Shown in pieces: positions 38,501 to 46,549 of a stretch of 64,000 nt of DNA (positions are counted from its first letter, which is position 1; every line of letters starts with the position of its first letter). Source of the stretch: Alphaproteobacteria bacterium (GTDB lineage: Bacteria > Pseudomonadota > Alphaproteobacteria > UBA828); contig JAJDXK010000004.1 in NCBI GenBank assembly GCA_022823305.1, forward strand, positions 62,001-126,000, written 5' to 3'. The notes beneath the pieces were generated by a model. It did not search any database. It was not told the origin of the DNA and saw nothing but the letters and a program-made list of their open reading frames with translations. The translations under genes were made by a program, and so were the position numbers.

Positions 38501-38709
38501 ACCGCAGCCCGCCGGGCCTCGATATCTGGATAGTACTGGACGACGAGCTGGAGCCCCGACAGTACGCCGCCGACGATCAGCAGCACCATGAGCAGGTTGG
38601 CGGCGACGGGGTTGCCGGCGAAGTAGGCGATCAGCCCCGATTTCAGGCCGGAGTGTTCCGGCTGTACTGCGGGCCCGGCGCTGCTGCCGCCTGCGTCGGT
38701 CATGCTCAT
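35554..38709 (-). CDS. RND (HAE1-type) efflux transporter permease
   Basis: A 1051-residue inner-membrane pump of the AcrB/MexB superfamily. It has the expected twelve helices in two halves with large periplasmic domains. The helix-4 proton-relay pair is present as GIVVDDAVVVGES, and its counterpart in the second half is VVVNDALVLLDRYNR. The pump would use the proton gradient to expel lipophilic compounds through a fusion protein and an outer-membrane channel; no channel gene is in the window. The fusion-protein gene lies 12 bases upstream. Its stop lies only 4 bases from the stop of the converging PKS-partner gene, so any terminators must lie inside coding sequence. Confidence 0.93.
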   Translation of the reverse strand: MSMTDAGGSSAGPAVQPEHSGLKSGLIAYFAGNPVAANLLMVLLIVGGVLSGLQLVVQYYPDIEARRAAVTVLYPGASPQEVEEDVNRRIEESVVGLPGVERVVGTASQGIGKVTVEMSTFADSDAVFNDIQSAIDSIENFPPVRAEQPDVELLKVSHEVMTLAVASPALSEDALRLAAEDLRDRVLQLPSVSQVALKGTRDREIAIELSEEELRRHNLSLTEVSAAVRRASLNLTIGEIRTDAGSVVLHTVAKRGVGQDFEDIPLITQLDGTIVTLGDVATIRDGFVDEEVITEVNGSPAVLVRINATEEQSVIEMADDIRGLLAAYDPPEGVSVSIWNDNASPIFNRLLEIAKNGAVGIILVFISLVLVFELRIALWMTVGIPLSFVGSLMFFDAADLTLNLGTIFGFFLLVGIVVDDAVVVGESIAAERERGKGALEAAISGARAMVGPLTIGAVTTILAFLPFLFITSPAYQIVNVFPYVAIFVLLVSLVAAFFILPAHLSHGRRWSLSPLSDVQSQVGGWLDEVRDRVVAPAASWTVRNVWLAIVGGILVLGAAVLLIGSDTVRVVMFDEKLSSTDNVQADLYLPAGTPFEETVAAAERFVEAGHGINDTLEGTPIDAVSMIVGNVEATRKIGERLNSSHLASVRLHLSERPERAASPVEIGRAWRRAVGTLPNLEKVDIRSRRVDVRPSVSYSLKHDDMETLRAAASELRSGMAAVPGIYGISDDLALGKRHFEVALTPAGEAAGLTPALIGRQLRANFHGVEVQRIQRGREEVKVVVRYPAERRRSLSELASERIHRPGGGEVPLSLVARITEKREPATLTRIDGKRAARVNARADTAVITPLRARGEIREHVIPVLLANYPGLSVEVEAGARDEGDMLETLSVLVPIVLIAIYALIAAFLRSYWKPIIAVAGIPIAFAGAVVSHWILGWDLTTMSFFGMIAVGGVVVNDALVLLDRYNRIRRESAMIPAIAAAAAATRQRFRAVFLTTLTTLLGLSPLLYERGDDLIGFVPFVVSMVGGLTFSTLSILFVLPALVMIVEGRRE

Positions 38710-38721
38710 TGCCCGGCTCCG

Positions 38722-39906
38722 CTATTCCGACGCCGGTGCAGCGCTGGCCTCGACGGCCAATCCTTCCCGCGCCGCCGGCAACGAGCCGACGACGACGCCG
38801 TCGCCTGCGTCGAATGCCTCCACCACCACGCCGCCGTCGGCGTGTCCCAGCAGGCGCGGGGCCACGGCCTTCAACGCGCCGCCGTCGACGACCCAGACGC
38901 TGTCGCGGTCCTGCAGCGCCGCCTCCGGCAGCACGAACACGTTGTCGTGCACCGGGCCTGCGACCGAGACCTCCGCGAACGAGCCGGGCAGCGGCAGCGT
39001 ATCCGCCGGCTGATCTTCCGCGAACCGGAGGAAGAGCGTCGCGAGACGGGTCTTGGGGGCGATCGCCGCCGAGGTGCGCTCCACCGTCGCGGTAAACGTA
39101 CCCGCCGCCGTGCGAACCGTGGCGGCGCGACCGATGGCCGGCGCGAGAGAGGCCAGGTCATCCTGCCCGATCGGCGCTCTTACTTGGAGCGCGTCCGTGC
39201 GATAGACGGTGCCCAGATTCGCGGCGCGGCCGACGAGCTCGGCGGGGCCGACGAACTGGCCGACTTCGATATCAGCCGCCGCCACCCGGCTGTCGTAGGG
39301 AAGGGATATCTCCGTTCGTTCGAGCTGGAGCTGCGCCAGCTTCAGCTCGGCCTGCGCCTTCATGAGGGCGGCTTCCGCCTGGGCGATCTGCGGCGCGCGG
39401 CGAACCCGTCCCGGGACCTCGGCCCCGGGGTTCTCGCGCGCGAACGCCGCCGCGCTCTCCGCGCCCAGGGCCCTCTCCACCTGAACCCGCGCCTCTGCTT
39501 CGCTGACGGCAGCGGCCGCAACGTCACGCTGGAGCTCGTGCTCGGCCGGATCGATCCTGATAAAGGTCTCGTTGGCGGCGATCGACCCGCCGTTGCGGAA
39601 ATTCGGCGATACCCAGGCCACGCGGCCCTCGACCTCGGAGGTGACCCTCACGTTGCCGTGGAGCGTCACCCCTCCCATCAGGTGGACCGTCAACGCCTGC
39701 TCTGTCGGCGCCGGCTTGACCACGGTGACGGTGGGCTTTACCGGGTCGCCAGCCACGTCCGATATGGCGTCCCACTCCACCTGGCTGGGCGCCTGCGCGA
39801 AGTAAAGAGCGACGCCGATCGCAGCCAGAATCAACGCCAGTTGAGCGTAGCCGAGCCACCTCGGCCGGCCGCTTCGACCCGTGGAGGATTCCCCTTCCTG
39901 CGCCAT
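38722..39906 (-). CDS. RND periplasmic membrane-fusion (HlyD/AcrA-type) subunit
   Basis: A 394-residue adaptor protein. Residues 17-40 form an N-terminal membrane anchor with no lipobox. Then come a beta-barrel/lipoyl half (SEVEGRVAWVSPNFRNGGSI-type block near 88-107), an alpha hairpin of Ala/Glu-rich heptads (about 115-190), the second lipoyl half (ISLPYDSRVAAADIEVGQFV near 195) and C-terminal barrel domains. It bridges the RND pump and an outer-membrane channel. The ATG is preceded by an eight-G run on the coding strand rather than a normal ribosome site. Confidence 0.92.
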   Translation of the reverse strand: MAQEGESSTGRSGRPRWLGYAQLALILAAIGVALYFAQAPSQVEWDAISDVAGDPVKPTVTVVKPAPTEQALTVHLMGGVTLHGNVRVTSEVEGRVAWVSPNFRNGGSIAANETFIRIDPAEHELQRDVAAAAVSEAEARVQVERALGAESAAAFARENPGAEVPGRVRRAPQIAQAEAALMKAQAELKLAQLQLERTEISLPYDSRVAAADIEVGQFVGPAELVGRAANLGTVYRTDALQVRAPIGQDDLASLAPAIGRAATVRTAAGTFTATVERTSAAIAPKTRLATLFLRFAEDQPADTLPLPGSFAEVSVAGPVHDNVFVLPEAALQDRDSVWVVDGGALKAVAPRLLGHADGGVVVEAFDAGDGVVVGSLPAAREGLAVEASAAPASE

Positions 39907-39915
39907 CTTATCCGG

Positions 39916-39923
39916 CCCCCCCC
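39916..39923 (-). repeat. G8 homopolymer in the leader of the fusion-protein gene
   Basis: Eight consecutive G residues on the coding strand (C on plus) lie 10-17 bases upstream of the ATG, where the ribosome-binding site should be. Runs of this length are prone to slippage in replication or transcription. No longer homopolymer run was noticed elsewhere in the window. Confidence 0.6.
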
Positions 39924-40099
39924 GTAGCGCCCTGTCTCGCTAATTCAAGACGGCGATCTTCTTATGCTTTGTCCGGCATCACGCTGACATCCACCGACAC
40001 AGCCTGTCAATGCCGCGTCGTGCCAGGCGATGCATCGATGAAAGAGCGGCCTGTACTCGTGGGACAGCCAACTGAAGCAGGTGGCAGCACGGCCAACCG

Positions 40100-40132
40100 C
40101 AACGGCCGCCCCGTATCCGCCGGCGGCCGTTG
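40100..40132. repeat. 11-bp perfect inverted repeat upstream of the CaiC-like ligase
   Basis: CAACGGCCGCC at 40100-40110 is matched exactly by GGCGGCCGTTG at 40122-40132 around an 11-base loop. It sits in the 277-base divergent gap between the RND fusion gene and the CoA ligase gene, 51 bases before the ligase ATG. It may be a leader hairpin or an operator. No T-run follows, so it is not a standard terminator. The rest of the gap shows no clear promoter. Confidence 0.5.
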
Positions 40133-40183
40133 ACTCGGGCCCGGCGGCCCTCATGCTGGCGCCATGAGGGCGAGAGACCCGCG

Positions 40184-41809
40184 ATGCTGACGATCGGCAC
40201 GGACGCCGATAACTGGCTGGTCCACCGCGTGCTGGAGCAGCGCGCGGCCGAGCGCCCGGACCACCCGGTGATGCACTGGGAGGGACAGGACTACACCTAC
40301 GCCGCGATCAACCGCGAGGCCAACCGTATCGCCGCCGGCCTCGAGGCGCGCGGCATCGCGCCCGGCGCCCGCTGCGCCGTGATGATGCAGAACACGCCGG
40401 CGCACGTCTTCGTCTGGTTCGCCACCGCCAAGCTCGGCGTGGTCGAGGTGCCGATCAACACCGCCTACCGCGGCGATATCCTCACCCACATCGTCAGCAG
40501 TGCACGCGTGACGGCGATGGTGCTGGACGCGGAGTTCGTGCCCGTGGTCGCCCGCATCGCCGAGGGCTGCCCCGGCCTCGGCACCTTCATCGTGGCCGGC
40601 GGCGAGATCGAGGACGCGCGCCGCGCGCTGCCCGGCGTCGTGCTCTCGCTGGACGAGGTGGCGGCGGGCGACGGCGCGGACGTACCACGCTCCATCGAGG
40701 CTACCACCACGGCCTGCATCATGTTCACCTCCGGCACCACGGGGCCGTCCAAGGGCGTGGTCATCAACAACCACTTCGAGCTCTCGTTCGCCGTCGTCTT
40801 CAACGAGATCGTCTCGCTCCGCACGGGCGACGTGACCTACAACTTCCTCCCCTTCTTCCACATCGCCGGCAAGTTCATCATGCTCGGCACCATGCTGGCG
40901 GACTGCCGCATGCTGCTGCGCGCGCGCTTCAGCGCCGGCCGCTTCTGGGCCGACGTGCGCGCACACGGCGTGACCGTGACGGTGGGCGTGGGCGGCATCT
41001 GCCACATGCTCTGGGCCGAGCCGCGCCGGCCCGACGACGCGGACAACCCGCTGCGGATGATTTACTCGGTGCCCAACCCGCACGACGTGCAGGAAGAGTT
41101 CCTCGAGCGCTTCGGCCTGCAGCTCACCGAGGGCTACGGCTCCACCGAGGCCAACATCGTCGTCTACACCCGGCCCGACGAGCCGACGCCCAAGGGCACG
41201 GCCGGGCGCGCCGCGCCCTACTACGAGGTGGCGATCGTCGACGAGCTCGACCGCCCGGTGCCGCCCGGCACCTCGGGCGAGATCGTGGTGCGCGCCAGGC
41301 ACCCCTACATCCTGATGGAGGGCTACGACGGCCTGCCGGAGGCAACGCTCGCGGCCTTCCGCAACCTCTGGTTCCACAGCGGCGACCGCGGCCACATGGA
41401 CGAGAATGGCTTCCTCTTCTTCCACGACCGCATGAAGGACGCGATCCGCCGCCGGGGCGAGAACATCTCGTCCTTCGAGGTCGAGCGCATCGTCAACAAG
41501 CACCCCGGCGTCGCCGAGACCGCCGCCATCGCCGTCGCCGCCGACGTCGGCGAGGACGAAGTGAAGGTGGTGGTGGTGCGCAACCCGGGCACGAACCTCA
41601 CCGAGGAGGCGCTGCTGCGTCACTGCGTGGCCGAGATGCCCTACTTCATGGTCCCGCGCTTCATCGAGTTCCGGGCCGACCTGCCGCGTACGCCGACGCA
41701 GAAGGTGCGCAAGGTGGCGCTCAGGGCGGAGGGCATCACGCCCGCCACCTGGGACCGCGAGGCGGCGGGGTTCAGGGTGACCCGTGACGGGCTCGAGCGC
41801 CGCCCCTGA
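40184..41809 (+). CDS. CaiC-like AMP-dependent acyl-CoA ligase
   Basis: A 541-residue ANL ligase most like the crotonobetaine/carnitine-CoA ligase branch. Motifs: MFTSGTTGPSKGVVINN, EGYGSTEANIVV, WFHSGDRGHMDENGFLFF, KDAIRRRGENISSFEVE, and a C-terminal lysine in RTPTQKVRK. It should activate a small polar or branched acid. The ATG at 40184, preceded by GAGAGA, gives the normal N-terminus (DNWLVHRVLEQRA). The following TPR gene starts inside its last 26 bases. CaiC homologues are often assigned from this branch without being carnitine enzymes, so the substrate is uncertain. Confidence 0.88.
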   Translation: MLTIGTDADNWLVHRVLEQRAAERPDHPVMHWEGQDYTYAAINREANRIAAGLEARGIAPGARCAVMMQNTPAHVFVWFATAKLGVVEVPINTAYRGDILTHIVSSARVTAMVLDAEFVPVVARIAEGCPGLGTFIVAGGEIEDARRALPGVVLSLDEVAAGDGADVPRSIEATTTACIMFTSGTTGPSKGVVINNHFELSFAVVFNEIVSLRTGDVTYNFLPFFHIAGKFIMLGTMLADCRMLLRARFSAGRFWADVRAHGVTVTVGVGGICHMLWAEPRRPDDADNPLRMIYSVPNPHDVQEEFLERFGLQLTEGYGSTEANIVVYTRPDEPTPKGTAGRAAPYYEVAIVDELDRPVPPGTSGEIVVRARHPYILMEGYDGLPEATLAAFRNLWFHSGDRGHMDENGFLFFHDRMKDAIRRRGENISSFEVERIVNKHPGVAETAAIAVAADVGEDEVKVVVVRNPGTNLTEEALLRHCVAEMPYFMVPRFIEFRADLPRTPTQKVRKVALRAEGITPATWDREAAGFRVTRDGLERRP

Positions 41810-43172
41810 GCGCGCGCCCGGCGTGGGCGCGGCCTTCGCCGCCTACCGCGCGGGCCGTGCCGGCGAGGCCGAGGCCATCGGCCGCGCCATCCTTGCCCGC
41901 GACCCGCGGGACGCAGGCGCGCATTACGTCTGCGGCCTCGTTGCCGCCGACCGCGGTGCGCTCGAGAGCGCGCGGCAAGCCTTCGAGAACGCAGTCGCGT
42001 TGGCGCCGGACAAGGCGAGCCTGCACACCACTCTCGGCAACCTGGCGTTGCGGCAAGGCGACGACAGCGCGGCCGAGCGCGCCTTCCGCACCGCGCTCGC
42101 TCTGGCGCCGGGCGCGGTGGCGGCCCACACCAATCTCGGTTTGGCGCTAAAGCGCCAGGGGCGGCTGGAGGAGGCCGTCGCCTCCTTCCGCGCAGGTCTC
42201 GCGCTCCATCGGGGCTCCGCCTGGTGGGGCAGCGACCCGGCGAGCGGCGAGGCCGTGCTCGACCCGGCCCAGCTGGAGGCCTTCCGCAGCGCGTCGCGGG
42301 CCAAGCTCGCGCACGACCTGGCGCAGCTCGACCACCTGCGGGAGAAGGACCGTCTGCCCCCTTCCCTAGAGCCGATGCGCGCGGGTCTGGCCCAGGTGCT
42401 CGCCGGCTTCGGCGGCGAGGACGCGCCGGGGAGGCCGCGCCGCCTCACCGATGCCGAACGGCAGCTCATCGGCCCAATCTACAACCGCGTCATCCACCGC
42501 CCGCCGGAGGAGCCGGTGGCGCCGGTGCTCGACCCCGGCCTCGACTGCGCCGCGATCGAGCGGCGCTACCGCGAGGCCTCGCCTTCGGTCGTGGTCGTCG
42601 ACGACCTGCTCGACCCGCAGGCGCTGGCCGCGCTGCAGCGCTTCTGCCTGGAAGCCACGATCTGGTTCGATTGCAAGGAGCACGGGCTCTACCTCGGCAC
42701 CTACCTGCACGAGGGCTTCGACCACCCGGTGCTCATCGCGCTGGCCCGCGAACTGGGGCAGAGGCTCGGGGGCATCATGGGCGGGCACCGGCTCGCCCAG
42801 ATGTGGGCCTTCAGCTACGGCCAGGACGGCGCGGGCACGCGCAAGCACGCGGACGCGGCCGCGATCAACGTCAACCTCTGGATCACGCCGGACGAGGCCT
42901 GCCCCGAGCCTGCGGGCGCCGGCATGATCGTGCACAACGTCGCGGCGCCGCCCGAGTGGCACTTTTCGGACTACAATCTCGACCCGGCGCCGCTGGAGCG
43001 CCTCGTCGCACGGGAGGGCAAGACGCCGGTGCGGGTTCCCTATCGTTGCAACCGGGCGGTGATCTTCGATTCCAGCCTGATCCACGAGAGCGGCGGGGTG
43101 CGCTTCCGCAGCGGCTACGCCAACCGGCGCATCAACCTCACCCTCCTCTTCGGCGAGCGGGCGGAGGCTTGA
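41784..43172 (+). CDS. TPR protein with C-terminal 2OG-Fe(II) oxygenase-like domain
   Basis: A 462-residue protein. Residues 15-142 contain three to four tetratricopeptide repeats (for example ALAPDKASLHTTLGNLALRQG and the repeat after it). Residues about 265-460 look like a prolyl-hydroxylase-type jelly roll with an iron site His355-x-Asp357 (RKHADAAAIN), distal His434 (SLIHESGG) and a likely 2-oxoglutarate arginine, Arg449 (NRRINLTLLFG). Such fusions often hydroxylate proteins or peptides; the target is unknown. Start is GTG 41784 with AGGGTG upstream, overlapping the ligase gene by 26 bases; a second GTG at 41823 is possible. Confidence 0.8.
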   Translation: MTGSSAAPERAPGVGAAFAAYRAGRAGEAEAIGRAILARDPRDAGAHYVCGLVAADRGALESARQAFENAVALAPDKASLHTTLGNLALRQGDDSAAERAFRTALALAPGAVAAHTNLGLALKRQGRLEEAVASFRAGLALHRGSAWWGSDPASGEAVLDPAQLEAFRSASRAKLAHDLAQLDHLREKDRLPPSLEPMRAGLAQVLAGFGGEDAPGRPRRLTDAERQLIGPIYNRVIHRPPEEPVAPVLDPGLDCAAIERRYREASPSVVVVDDLLDPQALAALQRFCLEATIWFDCKEHGLYLGTYLHEGFDHPVLIALARELGQRLGGIMGGHRLAQMWAFSYGQDGAGTRKHADAAAINVNLWITPDEACPEPAGAGMIVHNVAAPPEWHFSDYNLDPAPLERLVAREGKTPVRVPYRCNRAVIFDSSLIHESGGVRFRSGYANRRINLTLLFGERAEA

Positions 43173-43243
43173 GCGACGGCGGCGAGGTGTGATGCGATCC
43201 GGCGGCGACGCCGGGCGCGGGGAACGAACGACGGAGCGAAGAG

Positions 43244-44653
43244 ATGCTTAGCCACTGGCTGACGGAAGCCGGCCTCTCGCCGGACGACGCGCAACCAGCC
43301 CTGGAAGGCGATACGCGCGCGGACATCTGCATCGTCGGCGGCGGCTACGCCGGGCTGTGGACGGCGCTCCGGCTCAAGGAGCGCGACCCCTCCATCGACA
43401 TCGCAATCGTCGAGAAGGGGCTCTGCGGCAGCGGCGCGAGCGGGCGCAACGGCGGCTTCGTGCTGAGCTGGTGGGCCAAGTTCGGCTCGCTCTGCAAGTT
43501 CTGCCCGTCGGACGAGGCGGTGCGCCTCGCCCGCGCGTCCGCCGATGCGGTGGGCGAGATCGGCCGCTTCTGCGCCGACAACGGCATCGACGCGCACTTC
43601 CGCGGCGACGGCTGGCTGTGGGCGGCGACGAGCGAGTCCCAGGTCGGCTCCTGGACGGCGCTGCTCGACACGCTGGAGCGGCACCAGGAGCACCCCTTCG
43701 AGCGCTGGGAGCCGGAGACGGTGCAGCGCCGCTCGGGCTCCGCGCGCAACATGGCCGGCGTGTTCGAGCCGACCGCGGCCTCGGTGCAGCCGGCCATGCT
43801 GGCGCAGGGCCTGCGCAGGGCGGCCCTCGCCAAGGACGTGCGCATCTACGAGCGGACGCCGATGATGAGCCTCCACCGCGGCCGGCCGCCCAAGGTGGTG
43901 ACCCCCAGGGGCATCGTGACGGCGGAGAAGGTGGTCGTCGTCATGAACACCTGGGCCACCATGTTCCCGGAGCTGAGGCGCACCATCGTCGTGGTCGCAA
44001 GCGACGTGGTGGCGACCCAGCCGATGCCCGAGCGCCTCGCCGCCGCCGGCTGGACCGACGGCATGTGCATCTCCGATTCCCGCACGCTCGTGAACTACTA
44101 CCGCCCGACCATGGACGGACGCATCGCCTTCGGCACCGGCGGCGGGCGGCTCTCCTTCGGCAACCGGGTGGGCGAGCGCTACGACGGACCCTCGCCGCGG
44201 GCGCGCGAGATCGAGGGCTTCTTCCGCCACATCTACCCGGGCTTCAGCGACGTGCCGATCGCGACGCACTGGACCGGGCCGATCGACCGTTCCCTCAGCG
44301 GGCTCCCCTTCTTCGGCCGCCTCGACGGCCGCGACGACCTGCTCTACGGCCTCGGCTTCTCCGGCAACGGCGTCGGCCCCACCTCGGTGGGCGGGCGCAT
44401 CCTCGCCTCGCTCGCCCTCGGCGCGAAGGACGAGTGGTCGGCGTGCGGGCTGGTGCGGGACGACGTGGGTCTCTTCCCGCGCGAGCCGGTGCGCTACGTC
44501 GGCGGACGCATGGTGATCGCGGCCAACCGACGCAAGGAGCGCCTGGAGGACGAGGGGCGCACGCCCGGCCCGCTCACGGTCAGGCTCGCCGGCCTCGCGC
44601 CCGCCGGCCTGGTGCCGGTCAAGGGCGTCGACGCGCCGGCGGCGAAGGCCTGA
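43244..44653 (+). CDS. FAD-dependent amine/amino-acid oxidase (DAO family)
   Basis: A 469-residue flavoprotein. The dinucleotide-binding motif IVGGGYAGLWTALRL opens the chain (30-44), followed by GSGASGRNGGFVLSW, characteristic of gamma-glutamylputrescine oxidase-like and related DAO enzymes, and a C-terminal FAD-binding block GLGFSGNGVGPTSVGGRIL. It probably oxidises an amine or amino acid with oxygen. A C-terminal tail of about 60 residues beyond the core is unusual. It is followed 3 bases later by a hydrolase gene. Confidence 0.88.
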   Translation: MLSHWLTEAGLSPDDAQPALEGDTRADICIVGGGYAGLWTALRLKERDPSIDIAIVEKGLCGSGASGRNGGFVLSWWAKFGSLCKFCPSDEAVRLARASADAVGEIGRFCADNGIDAHFRGDGWLWAATSESQVGSWTALLDTLERHQEHPFERWEPETVQRRSGSARNMAGVFEPTAASVQPAMLAQGLRRAALAKDVRIYERTPMMSLHRGRPPKVVTPRGIVTAEKVVVVMNTWATMFPELRRTIVVVASDVVATQPMPERLAAAGWTDGMCISDSRTLVNYYRPTMDGRIAFGTGGGRLSFGNRVGERYDGPSPRAREIEGFFRHIYPGFSDVPIATHWTGPIDRSLSGLPFFGRLDGRDDLLYGLGFSGNGVGPTSVGGRILASLALGAKDEWSACGLVRDDVGLFPREPVRYVGGRMVIAANRRKERLEDEGRTPGPLTVRLAGLAPAGLVPVKGVDAPAAKA

Positions 44654-44656
44654 GGT

Positions 44657-45604
44657 GTGGCCGCCGAGCCACTGCCCCGGCTAGGGACGCTTACCGCACA
44701 CGACGGCTTCCCGCTTCGCACGGTCGTCTGGCCCGCACCGCCGGGGGGCGGGCGGGGCACGGTGGTGCTGCTGCAGGGGCGGGCCGAGTTCGTCGAGAAG
44801 TACGGGGAGACCGTGGGCGACCTCGGGGCCCGCGGCTTCGCCGTCTACGCGCTGGACTGGCGGGGCCAGGGCCGCTCCGGCCGGGTGCTGAAGGATCCGC
44901 GCAAGGGTCATGTCGTCAGCTACGACGACTATCTCAAGGACCTGGACCTGTTCCTGGAGCGGCTGGTCGTCCCCGACGCCCCGCGGCCCATCGTGGTGCT
45001 GGCCCATTCCATGGGCGGCCACGTCGTGCTGCGCCACCGCGCCCAGCATGATGACGGCACGCCTTACTTCGCGGCGGGGATCGCGCTGTCCGCGCCGATG
45101 GTGGACGTCCTGATGACGCCTGCGCAACAGGCGCTGGGCGCGGTGCTCACCGTCGCCGCCATGAGCGTCGGCCTCAGGAACCAGTACGTGCCGGTGCGCG
45201 GCCCCTTCCCGCCGCCCTTCGAGGGCAACCCCCTTACGCGCGACCGCGCGCGCTACGAGCGCATGCTGGCGCTCCTGCGCGAGTACCCCGCGCTCGGCAT
45301 CGGCTGGCCGACGGTGGGCTGGCTCGCCGCCACCCGGCGCTCGGTCGCCATCCTGCGGGGCCCCGGCTATCCGGAGCGGATCGCGACGCCGGTGCTGATC
45401 GTGAGCGCGGAGAACGACAGGGTGGTCTCCAACGCGGCCCAGGCGCGCCTCGCCGCCCGCCTGCCCGACTGCCGGCTCGAGACCGTCGCCGGCTCCCGCC
45501 ACGAGCCCCTGATGGAGACGGACGAGGTCAGGGCGCGGGTCTTCGCCCTCTTCGACGCCTTCGTGGACGAGGTGCTGGGCGGCGCCGCTCAACCCAGCCG
45601 GTAA
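44657..45604 (+). CDS. Alpha/beta hydrolase (lysophospholipase/monoacylglycerol lipase type)
   Basis: A 315-residue alpha/beta hydrolase. The nucleophile is Ser118 in LAHSMGGHV; the acid is in SAENDRVV and the histidine in GSRHEPLME, completing the triad. The DWRGQGRSGR strand-loop is typical of the Hydrolase_4 group that cleaves lysophospholipids and monoglycerides. Start is GTG, 3 bases after the FAD oxidase stop. Its last 16 bases overlap the end of the converging amidohydrolase gene. Confidence 0.88.
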   Translation: MAAEPLPRLGTLTAHDGFPLRTVVWPAPPGGGRGTVVLLQGRAEFVEKYGETVGDLGARGFAVYALDWRGQGRSGRVLKDPRKGHVVSYDDYLKDLDLFLERLVVPDAPRPIVVLAHSMGGHVVLRHRAQHDDGTPYFAAGIALSAPMVDVLMTPAQQALGAVLTVAAMSVGLRNQYVPVRGPFPPPFEGNPLTRDRARYERMLALLREYPALGIGWPTVGWLAATRRSVAILRGPGYPERIATPVLIVSAENDRVVSNAAQARLAARLPDCRLETVAGSRHEPLMETDEVRARVFALFDAFVDEVLGGAAQPSR

Positions 45605-46494
45605 AGGCGGACGGCGTTGTCGTGGAAGAGCGCGCGCTGCTCGCCCGGCGCCAGATCGGCGATGATGGTCCTGAACGAATCGTAGATGGCATCGGCACCG
45701 CCGTGCAGCCCGGCCACGGGGAAGTCGCTCGCGAACATGCAGCGCTCCGGCCCGAAGGCGTCGATGGTGTGGCGGATGAAGGGGCGCGTGCTTTCGGTGG
45801 TCCAGTCGTGGTCGTAGGCGCCGAGGTCGGAGATCTTGACCGCGACGTTGTCCGCGCCGGCGAGCGCGCTCATGCCGGCGCGCCAAGCGGCGATGGCGTC
45901 GTCGTCGCGGTCGGCGGGGCTACCGGTGTGGTTGAGGATGATCTGCGTCTCCGGGAAGGCGCGGGCGAGGTCGAGCGCGTCTGCGAGCTGGCCCGAATAG
46001 ATCATCAGGTCGAAGGAGAGGCCGAAGCGCTGCAGCAGGCCGAAGCCGCGCCGCCAGGCGGCGTCCTGCATCTGGTCGGCGCGCTCGTTGAAGGACCAGG
46101 CGGGTTTCTCGTGCCAGCTCATGATCTGGCGGATGCCGCGCATGTTGGCGTGCGCGCAATGGGCCTCCAGCACCGCCTCGGCGTCCGCGTCCTCGAGCCG
46201 GGCGTAGGCAACGATGCCGTGGGGGAAGCCGTGCGCGTCGGCGATGGCCTGCAGCCAGCGCGTCTCGGCCACCGGGTCGTCGAGGAAGCTCGCCTGGATG
46301 TGAACCGATTTCGCCAGGCCGACGCCCGCCATGTCCGCGAGATAGTCGGCCAGCAGGTAGTCGCGGATCAGCGGCGCGGTGCTGCCGAACACCACCTCGC
46401 GGGGGCCGTCGGCGAGCCACGCGTAGCGGCCCGAGGCGAGCTCCCAGAGGTGATGGTGGGCGTCGACGACGGGTCCGTCATAGAGGCTGGTCAT
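45589..46494 (-). CDS. Amidohydrolase_2 family lactonase-like protein
   Basis: A 301-residue TIM-barrel metal hydrolase. The metal motif DAHHHLWEL (11-19), IILNHTGSP and the C-terminal MFASDFPVAGL Asp are the marks of the family that includes 2-pyrone-4,6-dicarboxylate and sugar-acid lactonases. It probably opens a lactone or decarboxylates an acid. I took the ATG at 46494, preceded by GGGGAGCGG, rather than an in-frame start 18 codons upstream. Lies 55 bases after the MaoC gene and ends overlapping the hydrolase gene. Confidence 0.88.
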   Translation of the reverse strand: MTSLYDGPVVDAHHHLWELASGRYAWLADGPREVVFGSTAPLIRDYLLADYLADMAGVGLAKSVHIQASFLDDPVAETRWLQAIADAHGFPHGIVAYARLEDADAEAVLEAHCAHANMRGIRQIMSWHEKPAWSFNERADQMQDAAWRRGFGLLQRFGLSFDLMIYSGQLADALDLARAFPETQIILNHTGSPADRDDDAIAAWRAGMSALAGADNVAVKISDLGAYDHDWTTESTRPFIRHTIDAFGPERCMFASDFPVAGLHGGADAIYDSFRTIIADLAPGEQRALFHDNAVRLYRLG

Positions 46495-46549
46495 GGCCCG
46501 CTCCCCTGCATTCTCCCGCGTGCGATGGCCGCACAGGGGTGCGCGCAAG

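Noticed and set aside
36754-39927. Long plus-strand open frame opposite the RND genes
   Set aside because: No recognised domain and low complexity of Arg/Asp/His; both RND genes are intact on the minus strand.
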